Under the pieces are notes generated by a model that saw nothing but the letters and a program-made list of their open reading frames with translations, made no database searches and was not told the DNA's origin. This document shows positions 21,109 to 33,930 of a stretch of 64,000 nucleotides of DNA, one piece after another. Origin of the DNA: Vigna angularis. Lineage: Eukaryota > Streptophyta > Magnoliopsida > Fabales > Fabaceae. The stretch is taken from contig NC_068971.1 in NCBI RefSeq assembly GCF_016808095.1, positions 18,464,501-18,528,500 of the forward strand, read 5' to 3'. Within the stretch, counting starts at the first letter, position 1, and each line of letters opens with the position of its first letter. A program made the translations under genes and the position numbers.

Positions 21109-22392
21109 TGATGGACAAATTTATGATCACCAAAATATGATGTCACAAACTTGTTTTACAATCGGCAAGTATGACCGAATCGTTTCAAGTAATAAACTTG
21201 GTAAGACCAAGTATCGTTCTCCCAAAGGACTCACGGCCTAGTTTAGTTATGTGATTTGTTTATTAGCTAAGACTTAAGAACAAAATAATTGGATTTTATA
21301 TGCAAAAGACGAAAATAAACATGTATGCATGAGGGTGATCAATGGCTAAAACAAAAGACAAATACTTTCAATGGAATATATGGATGAGTATGTTGTTGGG
21401 GGTCAATTTCATCTTATCCACTCTCATATATTTTAGGAATTCAACATTCAAGTCATCATTGTTAATGCCACTCTCTAAATTACCTTGTCAAGAAGGCCTA
21501 TCCCCAATTACGAGTTCATACAATTCCTAGCATTCCTAATAATTAGTTCTTTTAGCACAGGAGCTTAACGACAACCAATATACTATTGGGAGTAATTCCC
21601 CGGATCTAGACTTCCCCGTACGTTCCCGTATCGACAAAATCAATAATCATTCATTGAATGAGTTAAACAAAGCAAGCCTTCAGCAAAGAGGAAAAACCCT
21701 AACTAATGATGAAAGAAAGCATAAGTCTTAGATTAAGATGCAAGCACAAATTCCATATATGAGAGCTTCAAAAGATTACATTGATTCCCCAACAAACATA
21801 CAAGGTTTAGTTCACCATATTCATGGTGAACCTAGATGAACAATAATGAAAGAATGAAAGAAAAAACCCTAAAAAGGTGAAGAGGTAGCCTGAGCATCCA
21901 AGATCCTCCTTCAAAGGGGCGGAAGAGAGAGTGTTTGCTTCGTCCCAGCCAAAGATACAAACCCTAGGAAACCCTAAAGCTTATATACTATTCGTAAATT
22001 ACAAAAAATTAGGCCCAAGCCCAAAAATAGTGCCGCTCAGCGGTGAGGGCGTGAGCCCGGTTCTTCCCCTCAACGGCCATTTTGCCCCTCAGCGGACCTC
22101 CCGTGAGCTTCTGAGTGCCGCTCAGCGGTAAACTGCCGCTGAGCGGTAGTTGCGGCTTCTCCATTTGCACTTTTTGATGTCTTTTCTGATTCCATCTCTC
22201 TCCTTCTTCACTTCTTTCACCAAATTCACCTTAAAACTTGCACAAAAACACTGAAATCAAGCATAAACCTGTCCAGCTCTCTTATTTATGAAAATATGAG
22301 TAAAAGCATGATTTCAAGCTAGTTTCTAAGTATAAAGGTTGCTTTTAGTATCAATTTTAAGCATGAAAATAACAGTTTTTCAACTGTTATCA
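21109..22392 (-). repeat. 3' LTR of A
   Basis: TGATAACAG...GTCCATCA on the minus strand. CCGCTGAGCGG-type motifs lie at about 22031-22150 on the U3 side of the TATA region (about 21980). Polypurine tract next to it at 22393-22404 (plus strand CAACCCCAAACT). Confidence 0.88.
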
Positions 22393-23490
22393 CAACCCCA
22401 AACTTAGAACTTTGCTTGTCCTCAAGCAAATAAGATGTAACTCAATCTTCAACCAATTCATATGATGGTTCACTTATTCAAAAATCCTCTTTTTCAAGAT
22501 AAGTAAAAACTTCAATCAAACTTATGACCAAGAGTTCAATCAAGATGTGGACATGCTTTAGTGTTCACAAAGTCATTTAAATTCCAACAAATGCTATTTT
22601 TCATGAATGATCAATCAATTAAGCATGGATGTTCATGTGTTCATGGAATATTTCCTCACTAGGTAAAGTGTTTCACTCACACACAAGTGTATAAGAGGTA
22701 ATCACTCATTCACTCTACTATCACAATGTCACATGAATCAACTTTGCCTTTCATTTTACCACAATAAAAAACATTCACAAGCATGCATCATCACAAGGAC
22801 TTTTCAATGGCTTATAATGTGGCTGGGCTAACAAGAAAATTGGTTTTTCTGGATCACAAAATCCTTGAGTTAAGAGAATCATAATCAACACAATTAGTCT
22901 TATTTTTCCCAACTTGCCTTTTGCATTTGCATTGAGCTTTGCTTCTTTTTCTTTTCTTTTCTTTTCTTTGCATATTCTTCCTTTTTAGCTCTTAGCTCAA
23001 TGCTTTTCCTTTTTCATGTTTTCCCAACAACCCCAAACTTGAACATTTAACAATACCACATAATATCTTCTACTTAACTCAAGGTAAAGATTTTCAAGGG
23101 TTTTCAATTTATGTTCAAGGCTAAGGGTTCAAAGGATAGAACACAAAGTGTTCTCTTTTAGTGGGCCAACTTTATGAATTTGGCCAATAAAACGGGTTCC
23201 AACAAACGGCCTTGATCACATGATGCAAAACAAGCAATTGATTCAATCATAGAAAACCTGGGCAAAATCATTCATGTTTCCAAAGTAATAGCATTCAACA
23301 ATAACAACTCTGGAGCTCAAAACCTCACATATAAGCTCATTCACATTTAACATACACATCCTGCTTAATCTCACAATCACAATCATAATATCCTGCATTT
23401 GTTCACAAAGCTTGTGAATCACCTGTATAAGCATTTTAATGTGCACATCATCTCAACATCAATTAATCAATAAGCATCATCAAGCATTAC
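22393..23490 (-). other. 3' non-coding region of A
   Basis: Polypurine tract, the conserved block (about 22795-22875), the purine-loop hairpin (GCATTGAGCT/AGCTCAATGC arms about 22930-23005) and AT-rich sequence up to the ATTAC target site of C. The remainder of A resumes at 31908. No gene. Confidence 0.75.
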
Positions 23491-24218
23491 TGATGGAAGC
23501 TTATCCATGCTTGAATGACCGGACCTTACAGATAAAGCAGTATTGGTGCAGTATTGGTGCAGTGGATGGAAAACAGCAGTGTGGATGCAGCGGAAATTGA
23601 GTGAGATTAATTGATGGTTGGTGTAATTGAATGGAATGAGTATGTGTGGGAACCTCACAGCTCAGAAGGCCTTCCTACAATGGAAGGAAGCTAGAGGAAA
23701 GGGAAGAGAAAGTAGAGAGAATTAAATGACTCAAGAGCAATAGGGCTGGCAGTGAATTTCAGCAGCAATTTACTATGCTCAAAAGTGAATCAATACAAGG
23801 AAAAGGCCCTCTTATTTATAGGTGAAGAGGAGCCTAATTTCTAATTCTAATTCCCTCCTAAATTCAAATGATTCAGATTTATTTTGATCAAGCAAAGTCC
23901 ATGCCTCTTTCCAGCTCATCCAGCAAGGTGTGTGCTTCCACATCAGCCAATTCACGTGGAAAATGCTGGTGCATGCCGTAAGCACCTCCTTTGCTTTTTG
24001 GCTCCTTTGCTTGGTTCTTCTTGGATGGCTCAATCATAGTCTCCAAGATTTATTAATTCCTACAAAATAAAATATAAGTGCTTTAGTTAAGAGAAGAAGG
24101 ATTTTTATAAGTAACCTTCCATAGAAGTAAAATGTTAGATGATCCTTCTTCTTCTTGAATCTTCCTAGCCATTGCTCTAGTAAGAGGTCAAATGTGATTT
24201 CTTGATGATTTTCCATCA
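23491..24218 (-). repeat. 3' LTR of C
   Basis: Minus-strand TGATGGAAAATC...TTCCATCA. The pol frame ends inside its first 31 bp. Polypurine tract GAGGGAGGGTC-type at 24219-24232. Confidence 0.9.
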
Positions 24219-27088
24219 GACCCTCCCTCTTGAAAAAGATCTGTCCTCAGATCTGCTTCATCCTGTTGATCATCTCCTGTGAAAGGAATTAAATCGCAGA
24301 TGTTAAAAGTAGGACTGACACCATAACTTTCAGGAAGGTCTAATATATATGCATTATCATTTATCTTTTTGACCACCTTGAATGGACCATCTCCTCTTGG
24401 ACTAAGTTTGGATTTCCTTTGAGAGGGAAATCTTTCCTTTCTCAAATGAAGCCAAACTAGGTCTCCTTTTTCAAAAACTATTTTCTTTCTCCCTTTGTTG
24501 TTGTATTCTGCATATTTTTGAGTTTGTTTTTCAATTTGGATTTTAACTTTCTCATGTAACTTCTTAATAAACTCCGCTTTAGAAGCACCTTCTTTATGAA
24601 GAAAAGAAGATGATTCTGGAAGAGGTAGTAAATCAAGAGGTGTGATAGGGTTAAAACCATAAACAACCTCAAAAGGAGAAAGATTAGTAGTCTTGTGGAC
24701 TACTCTATTATAAGCAAATTCAATATGAGGTAGATGTCCATCCCAAGATTTGTTATTTCCTCTTAATATTACCCTTAATAATGTAGATAAAGATCTATTT
24801 ACTACTTCAGTTTGCCCATCAGTTTGTGGGTGACATGTAGTAGAAAATAGAAGTTTAGTTCCAAGCTTTTCCCATAAAGTTTTCCAAAAATGGCTTAGAA
24901 ACTTCACATCTCTATCAGACACTATAGTTTTGGGTAAGCCATGCAATCTCACTATTTCTTTAAAGAAGAGTCTAGAGATATAACTAGCATCATCTACTTT
25001 GTGGCAGGGTATAAAATGAGCCATTTTACTAAAACGATCTACTACCACAAATATAGAATCATACCCCCTTTGAGTTCTTGGCAATCCTAAGACAAAGTCC
25101 ATGCTTATGTCCTCCCAAGGGGTATTAGCTATAGGAAGAGGTGTATAGAGTCCATGAGGCATAATTTTGGACTTAGCTTGTAAACAAGCTATACATTTAG
25201 AACAATGCCTTTGAACATCTATTCTCATGTGTGGCCAATAAAATTTACTTTTCAAAATGTTTAGAGTTTTATCAACTCCATGATGGCCCATGAGTCCTCC
25301 TCCATGACTCTCTTTGATAAGAAGTTTTCTAATGGATCCTTGGGGTATACAAAGTTTTCCTTTATTAAAAAGATACCCCTCAGAAAGATAGAATCCATCA
25401 AAAGGCTTCTTAAGACATGATGAATAAGTGGATGCAAATGTTTCATCATTTTCATATAACTCTTTTATGTCATCAAATCCTAATATTTGGGATCCTAGGG
25501 TTACTAATAATGCATGTCTTCTAGATAAAGCATCCGCAACAACATTAGTACTCCCCTTTTTGTGTTTGATGACATAGGGAAATTGCTCAAGATATTCCAC
25601 CCACTTTGCATGTCTTTTGTTTAGCTTTGCTTGCCCTTTAATGTACTTGAGAGATTCATGGTCAGTGTGTATGATGAATTCTCTAGTTACCAAGTAATGC
25701 TCCCAAGTTTTTAAAGCTCTAATGAGGGCATACAACTCTTTGTCATAGGTAGGATAGTTTAAGGTAGGCCCCCTAAGTTTTTCACTAAAGTAAGCTACGG
25801 GATGTCCTCCTTGTATTAAAACAGCTCCTATTCCTACCCCAGATGCATCACATTCTAGTTCAAAGGCTTTGGAAAAATCAGGCAAAACTAGAATAGGTGC
25901 ATGTGTTAACTTGTGTTTCAAAGTCTCAAAAGACAACTCTTGCTTATCACCCCAAATAAAAGGCATATCTTTCTTGACTAGCTCATTTAAAGGAGCAGCT
26001 ATGGTGGAGAAATCTTTCACAAATCTCCTATAAAAACTTGCTAACCCATGAAAACTTCTCACCTCTCCTACATTTTTAGGGGTTGGCCATTCTTGTATAG
26101 CCTTGATCTTCTCTGGATCAACATGTACACCTTCTTTTCCCACTTTGAATCCAAGGAAAATCACACTTTCTTGACAAAAAGTACATTTGTCAAAGTTGGC
26201 AAAGAGATGATGTTCTCTAAGAAGAAGCAAGACTTTTCTGACATGGTTAAGATGTTCTTGAAGGCCTTGACTATAGATTAAGATATCATCAAAGTAGACC
26301 ACTACAAATCTGCCTATGCATTCCCTAAGCACATGATTCATTAATCTCATGAATGTACTTGGAGCATTGGTCAAGCCAAAGGGCATGACTAACCATTCAT
26401 ACAAACCAAACTTGGTCTTGAAAGCAGTTTTCCATTCATCTCCTTCATGAATTCTTATTTGATGGTATCCACTTTTAAGATCAATTTTGGTGAAGAGATT
26501 TGCTCCATGTAATTCATCCAACATGTCATCTAGCCTAGGAATGGGATGCCTATACTTGACAGTTATGTTGTTGATGGCCCTACAATCTGTACACATTCTC
26601 CAAGACCCATCCTTTTTAGGGACCAACAACACAGGCACAACACAAGGACTTAAACTCTTTTGGATCCACCCTTTGTTCAACAAGTCATTAACTTGTTTCT
26701 CTATTTCTTTTGTTTCCATAGGGTTAGTTCTATAGGCTGGCCTATTGGGTAGGCTTGCCCCAGGCACCAAATCTATTTGATGTTCTATTCCCCTCAAAGG
26801 TGGTAATCCACTTGGTACCTCTTTGGGAAATATATCATCAAATTCCTTTAAAAGTTTTTGCAACCCCTTTGGTAGAGAACCAAGTTCATGAGTGATTGAA
26901 ACAAATGCCTCTTTGCAATAAAGAAGGAAATGAGGTTGTCCAAGAAAAAGATTTTTGGAAATATTCAAGGTTTGAGGTTGGACAACTTCATGGGTTGAGG
27001 CATGGGTTACCAAATTCTTTCTTTCTTTCTTATTTTCTTTTTTCTTTTCTCCATCCAACTTCTTCTTAAGAATTATTTGGTCCTCTTA
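24188..27088 (-). CDS. C pol: reverse transcriptase, RNase H, integrase
   Basis: 956 codons from the TTG-initiated frame at 27058, in the same frame as the protease and separated from it by one TAA at 27086-27088. Approximate residues: reverse transcriptase 90-330 with YFDD at 255-258; RNase H from about 400 with DAS at 404; integrase HHCC zinc finger about 585-626; DDE core Asp654, Asp715, Glu751; GDGPFKV fold about 889-895. The C-terminal end ([13 protein letters not shown]) matches what I recall of CRM elements. The last codons cross the polypurine tract into the 3' LTR. No internal stop over 2.87 kb. There is no ATG near 27058, so in the intact element this was the 3' part of one gag-pol frame. 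Confidence 0.92.
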
Positions 27089-27650
27089 CTTGTGAAGGTG
27101 TAAGAGGACAAAAATAATTTTCTTTCCCTTGTGTTGAATGGTGATTTTGTTGGTGACTCCATCATGTAAAGCTTGTTTATCATATTGCCAAGGTCTTCCA
27201 AGTAATATGTGCCCAGCTTCCATTGGTACTATATCACAAACAATTTGATCTTCATATTTGCCAATGGAAATAGGTACACTTACTTGTTCTTTAACTACTA
27301 TTCCATCATCCTCTTTGATCCATTGAAGTTTGTAAGGTTTAGGATGAGGAGTAGTTGTTAAGCCAAGCTTCTCTACCATTCTAGAACTACAACAGTTGCA
27401 ACAAGAGCCACTATCCACTATCATTGAACATGTCTTTTCAAAAACTTTGCATCTTGTGTGGAATAGGTTCTCTCTTTGTGACTGTTCTAATTCTACATGT
27501 TTACTTTCCAGGAGTCTCCTTACCATAAGTAAGTCACCATCACAAGGTAAAGCTTCTTCTTCTTCAGAAGTGGATGTCTCAGACTCACTATATGAAGAAC
27601 CCTCACTTTCACTCTCATGCTCAAGGATGTAAGTTGACTTTCTATTGCGG
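27089..27650 (-). pseudogene. C protease and post-zinc-knuckle linker
   Basis: Acidic Ser/Glu linker (about 27640-27530), then protease with VDSGSCCNCCS at the active site (Asp-Ser-Gly) and HILLGRPWQYD as the second block. Ends at TAA 27086-27088 where the frame would otherwise continue into pol. Related chromoviruses usually have DGGSCTN here. Confidence 0.8.
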
Positions 27651-28651
27651 CACTCAGATGCATAATGCCCTTTTTCCCCACATCTAAAGCACTTAGTCTC
27701 CTTACTCTTATGATCTCTTGAAGGTTCTTTGACTTTTTCTTTTCCTCTCTCTCTCTGTCTTCATATCTTGGCTTGGTTTGACTACCCTCCCTCTTATACT
27801 CTTTCTTATGGTAAGAACTATGAGGGTAATCTTTCTTGGTGGAGCTTTTCCTCTTTAGTTGTTGCTCAACCCTCACACAAAGTTGGACTAACTCATTGAG
27901 ATCATTGTAGGGTATAAGTTCAACCCTATCTCTTATGTCATAGTTAAGTCCACTTTGAAACCTAGCTATTGTTATCCTAGGTTCTTCTCTTATCCCAGCT
28001 CTCAACATGAGTAACTCCCATTTTTTGTCTATATTCCTCAACACTCATGTTCCTTTGTTGGAGTTTATGGAGTTTATCCATTATCTCCCTATCATAGTAG
28101 GCTGGTACATGCCTCCTCCTCAAGGCAACTCTCATTTCATTCCAATACCTAATGGGAGGTAAGTGTCTTAGCCTATGGTCCTTGACTAAGGCTTTCCACC
28201 AAATTAAGGCATAACCTTGAAAGCTTAGAGAAGCCATGGAGACTCTCCTTTCATCATCTATTTGGTGGCACTCAAACAATTGCTCAACTTTCATTTCCCA
28301 CTCTAGGTATTCTTCTACATCATCTTTTCCATGGAAGGAAGGAAGATCAATCTTAGGCTCTCTTGGGTAATGCTCTCTAACTCTATGTTGTCTTCTAGGA
28401 GGCATTTGGTAGTGGTCATCATTGTGATGACTACTATTTTGCTCAATTTCACTTGGAGAAGATGATGATTCTTCTCTTCTCCTATGGGAAGACCTCTCTT
28501 TCTTTTTATCTTGATTAATCAAAAGTTGAGTAATCATATCTTTGAGCTCACTAATCTCTTTATCCCTTTGTTCAAATCTTTGCTCAAATTCTTCCCTTAA
28601 AGACATTTCACTATTGGGTTTCAAACTTCCTTGCACACTTGATTGACTCAT
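27651..28651 (-). pseudogene. C gag with two frameshifts
   Basis: Starts at ATG 28651. A charged N-terminus and Ser/Arg-rich linker precede the gag core (YLEWEMKVEQLFECH, YALIWWKAL, VEEYRQKM). The frame shifts near 28025, runs in a second frame through the LCVRVEQQLKRK segment, and shifts back near 27740. The zinc knuckle CFRCGEKGHYASEC (CX2CX4HX4C) is in the original frame at about 27640-27695. With the protease stop, C has at least three disabling lesions. Confidence 0.82.
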
Positions 28652-31150
28652 TCTTGTCAAAGAAACAAAGGTTTTCACAAAGTTTTCAAAATATTTGACA
28701 AGTAATGAGTGAAAAGATTTTCACAAGCTTTCTTTGTTTTTGGTGAAAAATTTCTAAAGAGATTCTAGAGGCAAAAGATGTTTCTAAGTAGCTCCCAGGA
28801 AGAAGAGGTGAGTCACAAATGGACAAGCTTAGAAACCAAGTTCTTCCTTAGCCAGAGTTTCCTTAGAGTTATCCTTTACCTTAGTTTCTAAGTAGAAATT
28901 CTTCAAATTCTTTTCAAATGTTATGAAATGAACCTAAACCAAAGAAAGGTTGACTAAATGCTATGCAATCCTATATACCACGGAGACTTAAAAACAAACA
29001 AAAAGATTAAGCAAGAAATTAAAGAAAGCAATAAAGATGCAAGAATGTAAATGTTAGACGGCCCTAAGTGAAAGTGCAAGTGACACTTGGAGCCCCTTGA
29101 CACACTTCCACACTAAGAAACGAAATTGGACTATTACAATGTTCAATTGTGAACTTGGAATTGCTTCAAGAGCATTTTGTCCAATTCACTTGGCTCAAAA
29201 ACAACAAAGAAAAAAAAATACAATTTCAAACAGCAAATTCCGTGATATTTGGTGTAAATAAACTTGAAATGAGGCCTAGAAATAATGTGAGCTTTGTCTT
29301 CTTGCTGCTGCAGAAAGCTACTCAAAATGAAGGTGTGAGTTGCTCTTTTTCCAGGTTTGAAATGCTGCTGTAACAGAATTTTTCAGCTACTGGACAGTGG
29401 TGTTTGGGCTGCTGTTGAGTCTTCCTTCTTGCTCCACTTTCAATGCTCAAACCACTTCCTAGGAGGCTACCAAAGTAGGAGAAGAATTCTGGTACTGGAT
29501 GCCCCAAATAGCTTGCACATACACTCCAAAACTCAGCAAAAACACACCAAACAGATTAAAAATCTGCACCAAATTTCTGCACACTGCACTAGTATAGACT
29601 GCTGTATTGAACACTTTAGATGCCAAAACATAGACACAAACAATTGGACAACACACAAATGAAAGTAGGTACACAAGATGAACTTATCAAAGGCACTAGA
29701 ATGGATGAAGAAAGCAAGAAAAACACAAGCACATCTCAGAAATTATTCCAAATGCAAACTGTTTGATAATTTTCAGAAGTGTTTGATAAAATGCCCCAAT
29801 GAATTTCAGATTTTGTTTTTGATTTTTCAGGGCCTGTAATCTGGATTGGTTGGTTCTAACAACTTTTTAACACTCGAGACTTCTTCTTTTGATCATGTAT
29901 TTTCATTTTTTAAACATTGAACCAGCTTTTTCACAATCCAGCAATGAATTTTACACTAAAATTACCAAAACAGTGGCTGGAAAACAGAGACTGCACTAGA
30001 AAAATGAACTAAAATGGTGGTTTTGGAACCCAAAATGAGTAGCAGTGTTTCAACAGCTTGGATGAATGTTCAAACAACTTTTATTCATGATATTAAACAT
30101 GTTTAAACTCTTAAACAGCTGAATTAATGCTTACTACTCAAATTCACTGGTCCACTTCCAATTTTAACTCAAAATTGATGGTTTAAGTGTCCAATCTGCA
30201 TATAACTTCAATTTTGACCAAATGAACAGTATTAGCAACTTTTAATCATCCATTTAGACTTGTTCAAACTGTCCAAACACACAGAAATAGCAGGATTCAA
30301 AAATCACCCTTGCTATGGCCAAATTATGCAGCAAAAACCATCAAGGAACCAACCAAATTTAGCTTTTCATGGAATCAAAAACTGGACAGCAAAGGCAATG
30401 ACTCTAAGAAGTGTATAAACACAGATCTAAGCTAGATTTAATATGCTTAGCATGACCAAACTCAGATTAGACCAATTCAAGTATATTAGCACGGTGAAAA
30501 GCTAGAAGTTCAAGCTGAAATGGTGAATGGTTAAGGATTTTGAGCAACTACACTATGCATATTGCATTTTAGTGCTTGTTTTGGTTTGCTATACCTTAAG
30601 ACACATTCAACAACATTACACAATGTTGTACCAAGCTCCAGAATCAAAAGAAAACCACTGAAACAGTTTTAGAATTTTAGCACCAGATTTAAATTCTGTA
30701 TCAGAATTCACGATGGAAAACAAAACAGAATTGCATTTTGATGCTTCAGCTTGTATAACCCAGGCTAGATCAAGTCCTCATTGCCTTATTTGGTATATAT
30801 ACAACTTGTTTAGCACTTGCAAATCAATTAAAATGAAATAATTCAGCAGAAAAGAAAACTGAACAGAGACAAAAAAAATACTGCAACAGTAAATTGCACA
30901 AGACTTAAAACAATACAGAATTGAAATGTAAAGCTGGAAATGACCCAAACAAGAAGGTTTCACCGATTAAAATGAAAGGACAATATAAGCACACAAAGGA
31001 AACTAAAATTGAATGACTGGAAAAGCAATACAGAATTGAAAACAACAGCAAAATAGAAACAGAACTGAAAACAGAACCAGAAATAGCACAGACTGGACTG
31101 AAATTAAACAGCAGAATGGAAAGGCACTTAGCTATGGTTTGCGTGGACAA
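28652..31150 (-). other. Long untranslated leader of C
   Basis: About 2.5 kb between the primer-binding site and gag with no recognisable coding. AT-rich, moderately repetitive in CAGAATTG/AAACAGCAG words. No similarity noticed to other parts of the window. Confidence 0.6.
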
Positions 31151-31168
31151 CCAAGGCTCTATATACCA
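31151..31168 (-). promoter_or_regulatory. Primer-binding site of C (initiator-Met type, diverged)
   Basis: The minus strand reads TGGTATATAGAGCCTTGG next to the 5' LTR. It resembles TGGTATCAGAGCC, the usual initiator tRNA-Met site of plant chromoviruses, with one inserted base and mismatches. Confidence 0.65.
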
Positions 31169-31170
31169 CT

Positions 31171-31902
31171 TGATGGAAGCTTATCCATGCTTGAATGACC
31201 GGACCTTACAGATAAAGCAGTATTGGTGCAGTATTGGTGTAGTGGATGGAAAACAGCAGTGTGGATGCAGCGGAAATTGAGTGAGATTAATTGATGGTTG
31301 GTGTAATTGAATGGAATGAGTATGTGTGGGAACCTCACAGCTCAGAAGGCCTTCCTACAATGGAAGGAAGCTAGAGGAAAGGGAAGAGAAAGTAGAGAGA
31401 ATTAAATGACTCAAGAGCAATAGGGCTGGCAGTGAATTTCAGCAGCAATTTACTAAGCTCAAAAGTGAATCAATATAAGGAAAAGGCCCTCTTATTTATA
31501 GGTGAAGAGGAGCCTAATTTCTAATTCTAATTCCCTCCTAAATTCAAATGATTCAGATTTATTTTGATCAAGCAAAGTCCATGCCTCTTTCCAGCTCATC
31601 CAGCAAGGTGTGTGCTTCCTTCCACATCAGCCAATTCACGTGGAAAATGCTGGTGCATGCCGTAAGCACCTCCTTTGCTTTTTGGCTCCTTTGCTTGGTT
31701 CTTCTTGGATGGCTCAATCATAGTCTCCAAGATTTATTAATTCCTACAAAATAAAATATAAGTGCTTTAGTTAAGAGAAGAAGGATTTTTATAAGTAACC
31801 TTCCATAGAAGTAAAATGTTAGATGATCCTTCTTCTTCTTGAATCTTCCTAGCCATTGCTCTAGTAAGAGGTCCAATGTGATTTCTTGATGATTTTCCAT
31901 CA
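31171..31902 (-). repeat. 5' LTR of C
   Basis: 732 bp, same ends as the 3' copy. TATAAATA box on the minus strand at 31493-31500. Confidence 0.9.
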
Positions 31903-31907
31903 ATTAC

Positions 31908-32623
31908 TTATCAAACAATCACAGTTAATAGCAAACCATCATAACAAACCAGGTTTCCAATAGAGTACATCAAACCCTAATCTAAAAACAAAAACAAATA
32001 AGTTCAGAAAACTTAAACCAACAAAAGCATAAGCATATGATAGCATTCATCAATAAATGTTATCTCAGCTCCTCATCAATCTGAGTTGTCCTCTGTATCT
32101 TCCTCTTCCTCCTCATCTTCATCATCTTCAAATGCATCATCATCACCAGCTTCATCTTCTTTCATCTCTCTAATTGAAGCTTCAACTGCTTCAGCTCCTC
32201 CTCCTTGCACTGGCTCCTCTGGCCAAGCTACCACATTATGGAATTCATCCATAGTCCACCTGTGAGCTGGAGGTGTGTCATGCATCCCCACAATCATCTC
32301 AGCAGTAGCCACCTGCCCTCTATGAATGGACTGTAGTTGAGCACCTATAAGAGACATGTACATGTCTCTCATCTGAAACGGTTCTACCTCATGGGTCTTG
32401 GTAGATGTTTGGCTCTGTGCTGGCCCTCTCTCTCTGCGAGCACGGCGTGATGGAACTGGCTGAGCTGCATCCTCACCTCCACAATACTGTCTGTAATAAG
32501 CCTCATCAATGGCTTTTCTTGGCTTTTCAAATGGTGGAACAGAAGTATCCACCCCAACTAGCTTGCAAAGGTGAGTAATCAAGGAGGGATGTCCCAGGGG
32601 TGCTTTGTTGTTTGAGGTATTGG
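31908..32623 (-). pseudogene. A ORF2, C-terminal part (left of B), and downstream sequence
   Basis: The frame 32623-32076 continues the ORF2 cut at 41582. After the CANTSNNKAPLGHP codons come Arg-rich and Glu/Asp-rich segments, ending with a long acidic tail (EDDEDEEEEEDTEDNSD). It matches the second half of intact B ORF2 (from about 35760). 31908-32075 is its 3' untranslated sequence up to the C target site. The protein is destroyed by the B insertion. Confidence 0.85.
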
Positions 32624-32628
32624 CACAC

Positions 32629-33930
32629 TGATGAACAATTTTATGAACACCAAAATGTGATGTCACAAACTTGTTTTACAATCGGCAAGTATGACCGAAT
32701 CGTTTCAAGTAATAACTCGGTAAGACCAAGTATCGTTCTCCCAAAGGACTCACGGCCTAGTTTAGTTATGTGATTCGTTGATTAGCTAAGACTTAAGAAC
32801 GAAATAATTGGATTTTATATGCAAAAGACGAAAATAAACATGTATGCATGAGGGTGATCAATGGCTAAAGCAAAATACAAACACTTTCAATGGAATAAAT
32901 GAATGAGTATGTTGTTCGGGGTCAATTTCATCTTATCCACTCTCATATATTTTAGGAATTCAACATTCAATTCATCATTGTTAATGCCACTCTCTAAATT
33001 ACCTTTCAAAGAAGGCTTCTCCGTAATTACGAGTTCATACGATTCCTAGCATCCCTAATAATTAGTTTATTTAGCACAGGAGCTTAAGGCAACCAATATA
33101 CCTATTGGCAGAAATTCCCCAGATCTAGACTTCCCCGTACGTTTCCGTATCGACAAAACCAATAATCATGCATTGAATGAGTTAAACAAAGCAAGCTTTG
33201 AGCAAAGAGGAAAAACCCTAACTAATGATGAAAGAAAGCATAAGTCTTAGATTAAGATGCAAGCACAAATTCCATATATGAGAGCTTCAAAAGATTACAT
33301 TGATTCCCCAACAAACATACAAGGTTTAGTTCACCATATTCATGGTGAACCTAGATGAACAATAATGAAAGAATGAAAGATAAAACCCTAAAAAGGTGAA
33401 GAGGTAGCCCGAGCATCCAAGATCCTCCTTCAAAGGGGTGGAAGAGAGAGTGTTTGCTTCGTTCCAGCCAAAGATACAAACCCTAGGAAACCCTAAAGCT
33501 TATATACTATTCGTTAATTACATAAAATTAGGCCCAAGCCCAAAAATAGTGCCGCTCAGCGGTAAACTACCGCTCAGCGGTAAGTGCGTTAGCTCGGTTC
33601 TTCCCCTTAGCGGCCATTTTGCCCCTCAGCGGTCACCCCGTGAGCTCTTGAGTGCCGCTCAGTGGTAAACTGCCGCTGAGCGGTACTTGCGGCTTCTCCT
33701 TTTTGCACTTTTTGGTGTCTTTTCTGATTTCATCTCTCTCCTTCTTCACTTCTTTCACTAAATTCACCCTAAAACCTGCACAAAAACACTGAAATCAAGC
33801 ATAAACCTGTCCAGCTCTCTTATTTCTGAAAATATGAATAAAAGCATGATTTCAAGCTAGTTTCTAAGGATAAAGGTTGCTTTTAGTATCAATTTTAAGC
33901 ATGAAAATAACAGTTTTTCAACTGTTATCA
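32629..33930 (-). repeat. 3' LTR of B
   Basis: Minus-strand TGATAACAG...TTCATCA. CCGCT(C/G)AGCGG motifs at about 33551-33684, upstream (on the element strand) of a TATATAAG box near 33500. Polypurine tract at 33931-33942. Confidence 0.9.

Larger units (their letters stand above)
23486..31907 (-). mobile_element. Element C: CRM-like chromovirus
   Basis: 8412 bp (23491-31902) with ATTAC at 23486-23490 and 31903-31907. LTRs are 728 bp (23491-24218) and 732 bp (31171-31902). By eye they differ at four positions plus one 4-bp TTCC duplication, i.e. a recent insertion. It encodes gag, protease, reverse transcriptase, RNase H and integrase in that order. The integrase C-terminus and a pol frame that runs into the 3' LTR resemble the CRM clade. 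Confidence 0.92.

Noticed and set aside
21342..21530. 62-codon frame MAKTKDKYFQWNIW..., repeated at 7974-7786, 12849-12661 and 46241-46426
   Set aside because: Lies in the R/U5 part of the LTR, antisense to transcription in A and F; its repetition follows LTR copy number and the frame is not preserved in B.
23491..24218. Possible separate gene downstream of C pol
   Set aside because: It is the 3' LTR, matching 31171-31902; the small frames are chance.
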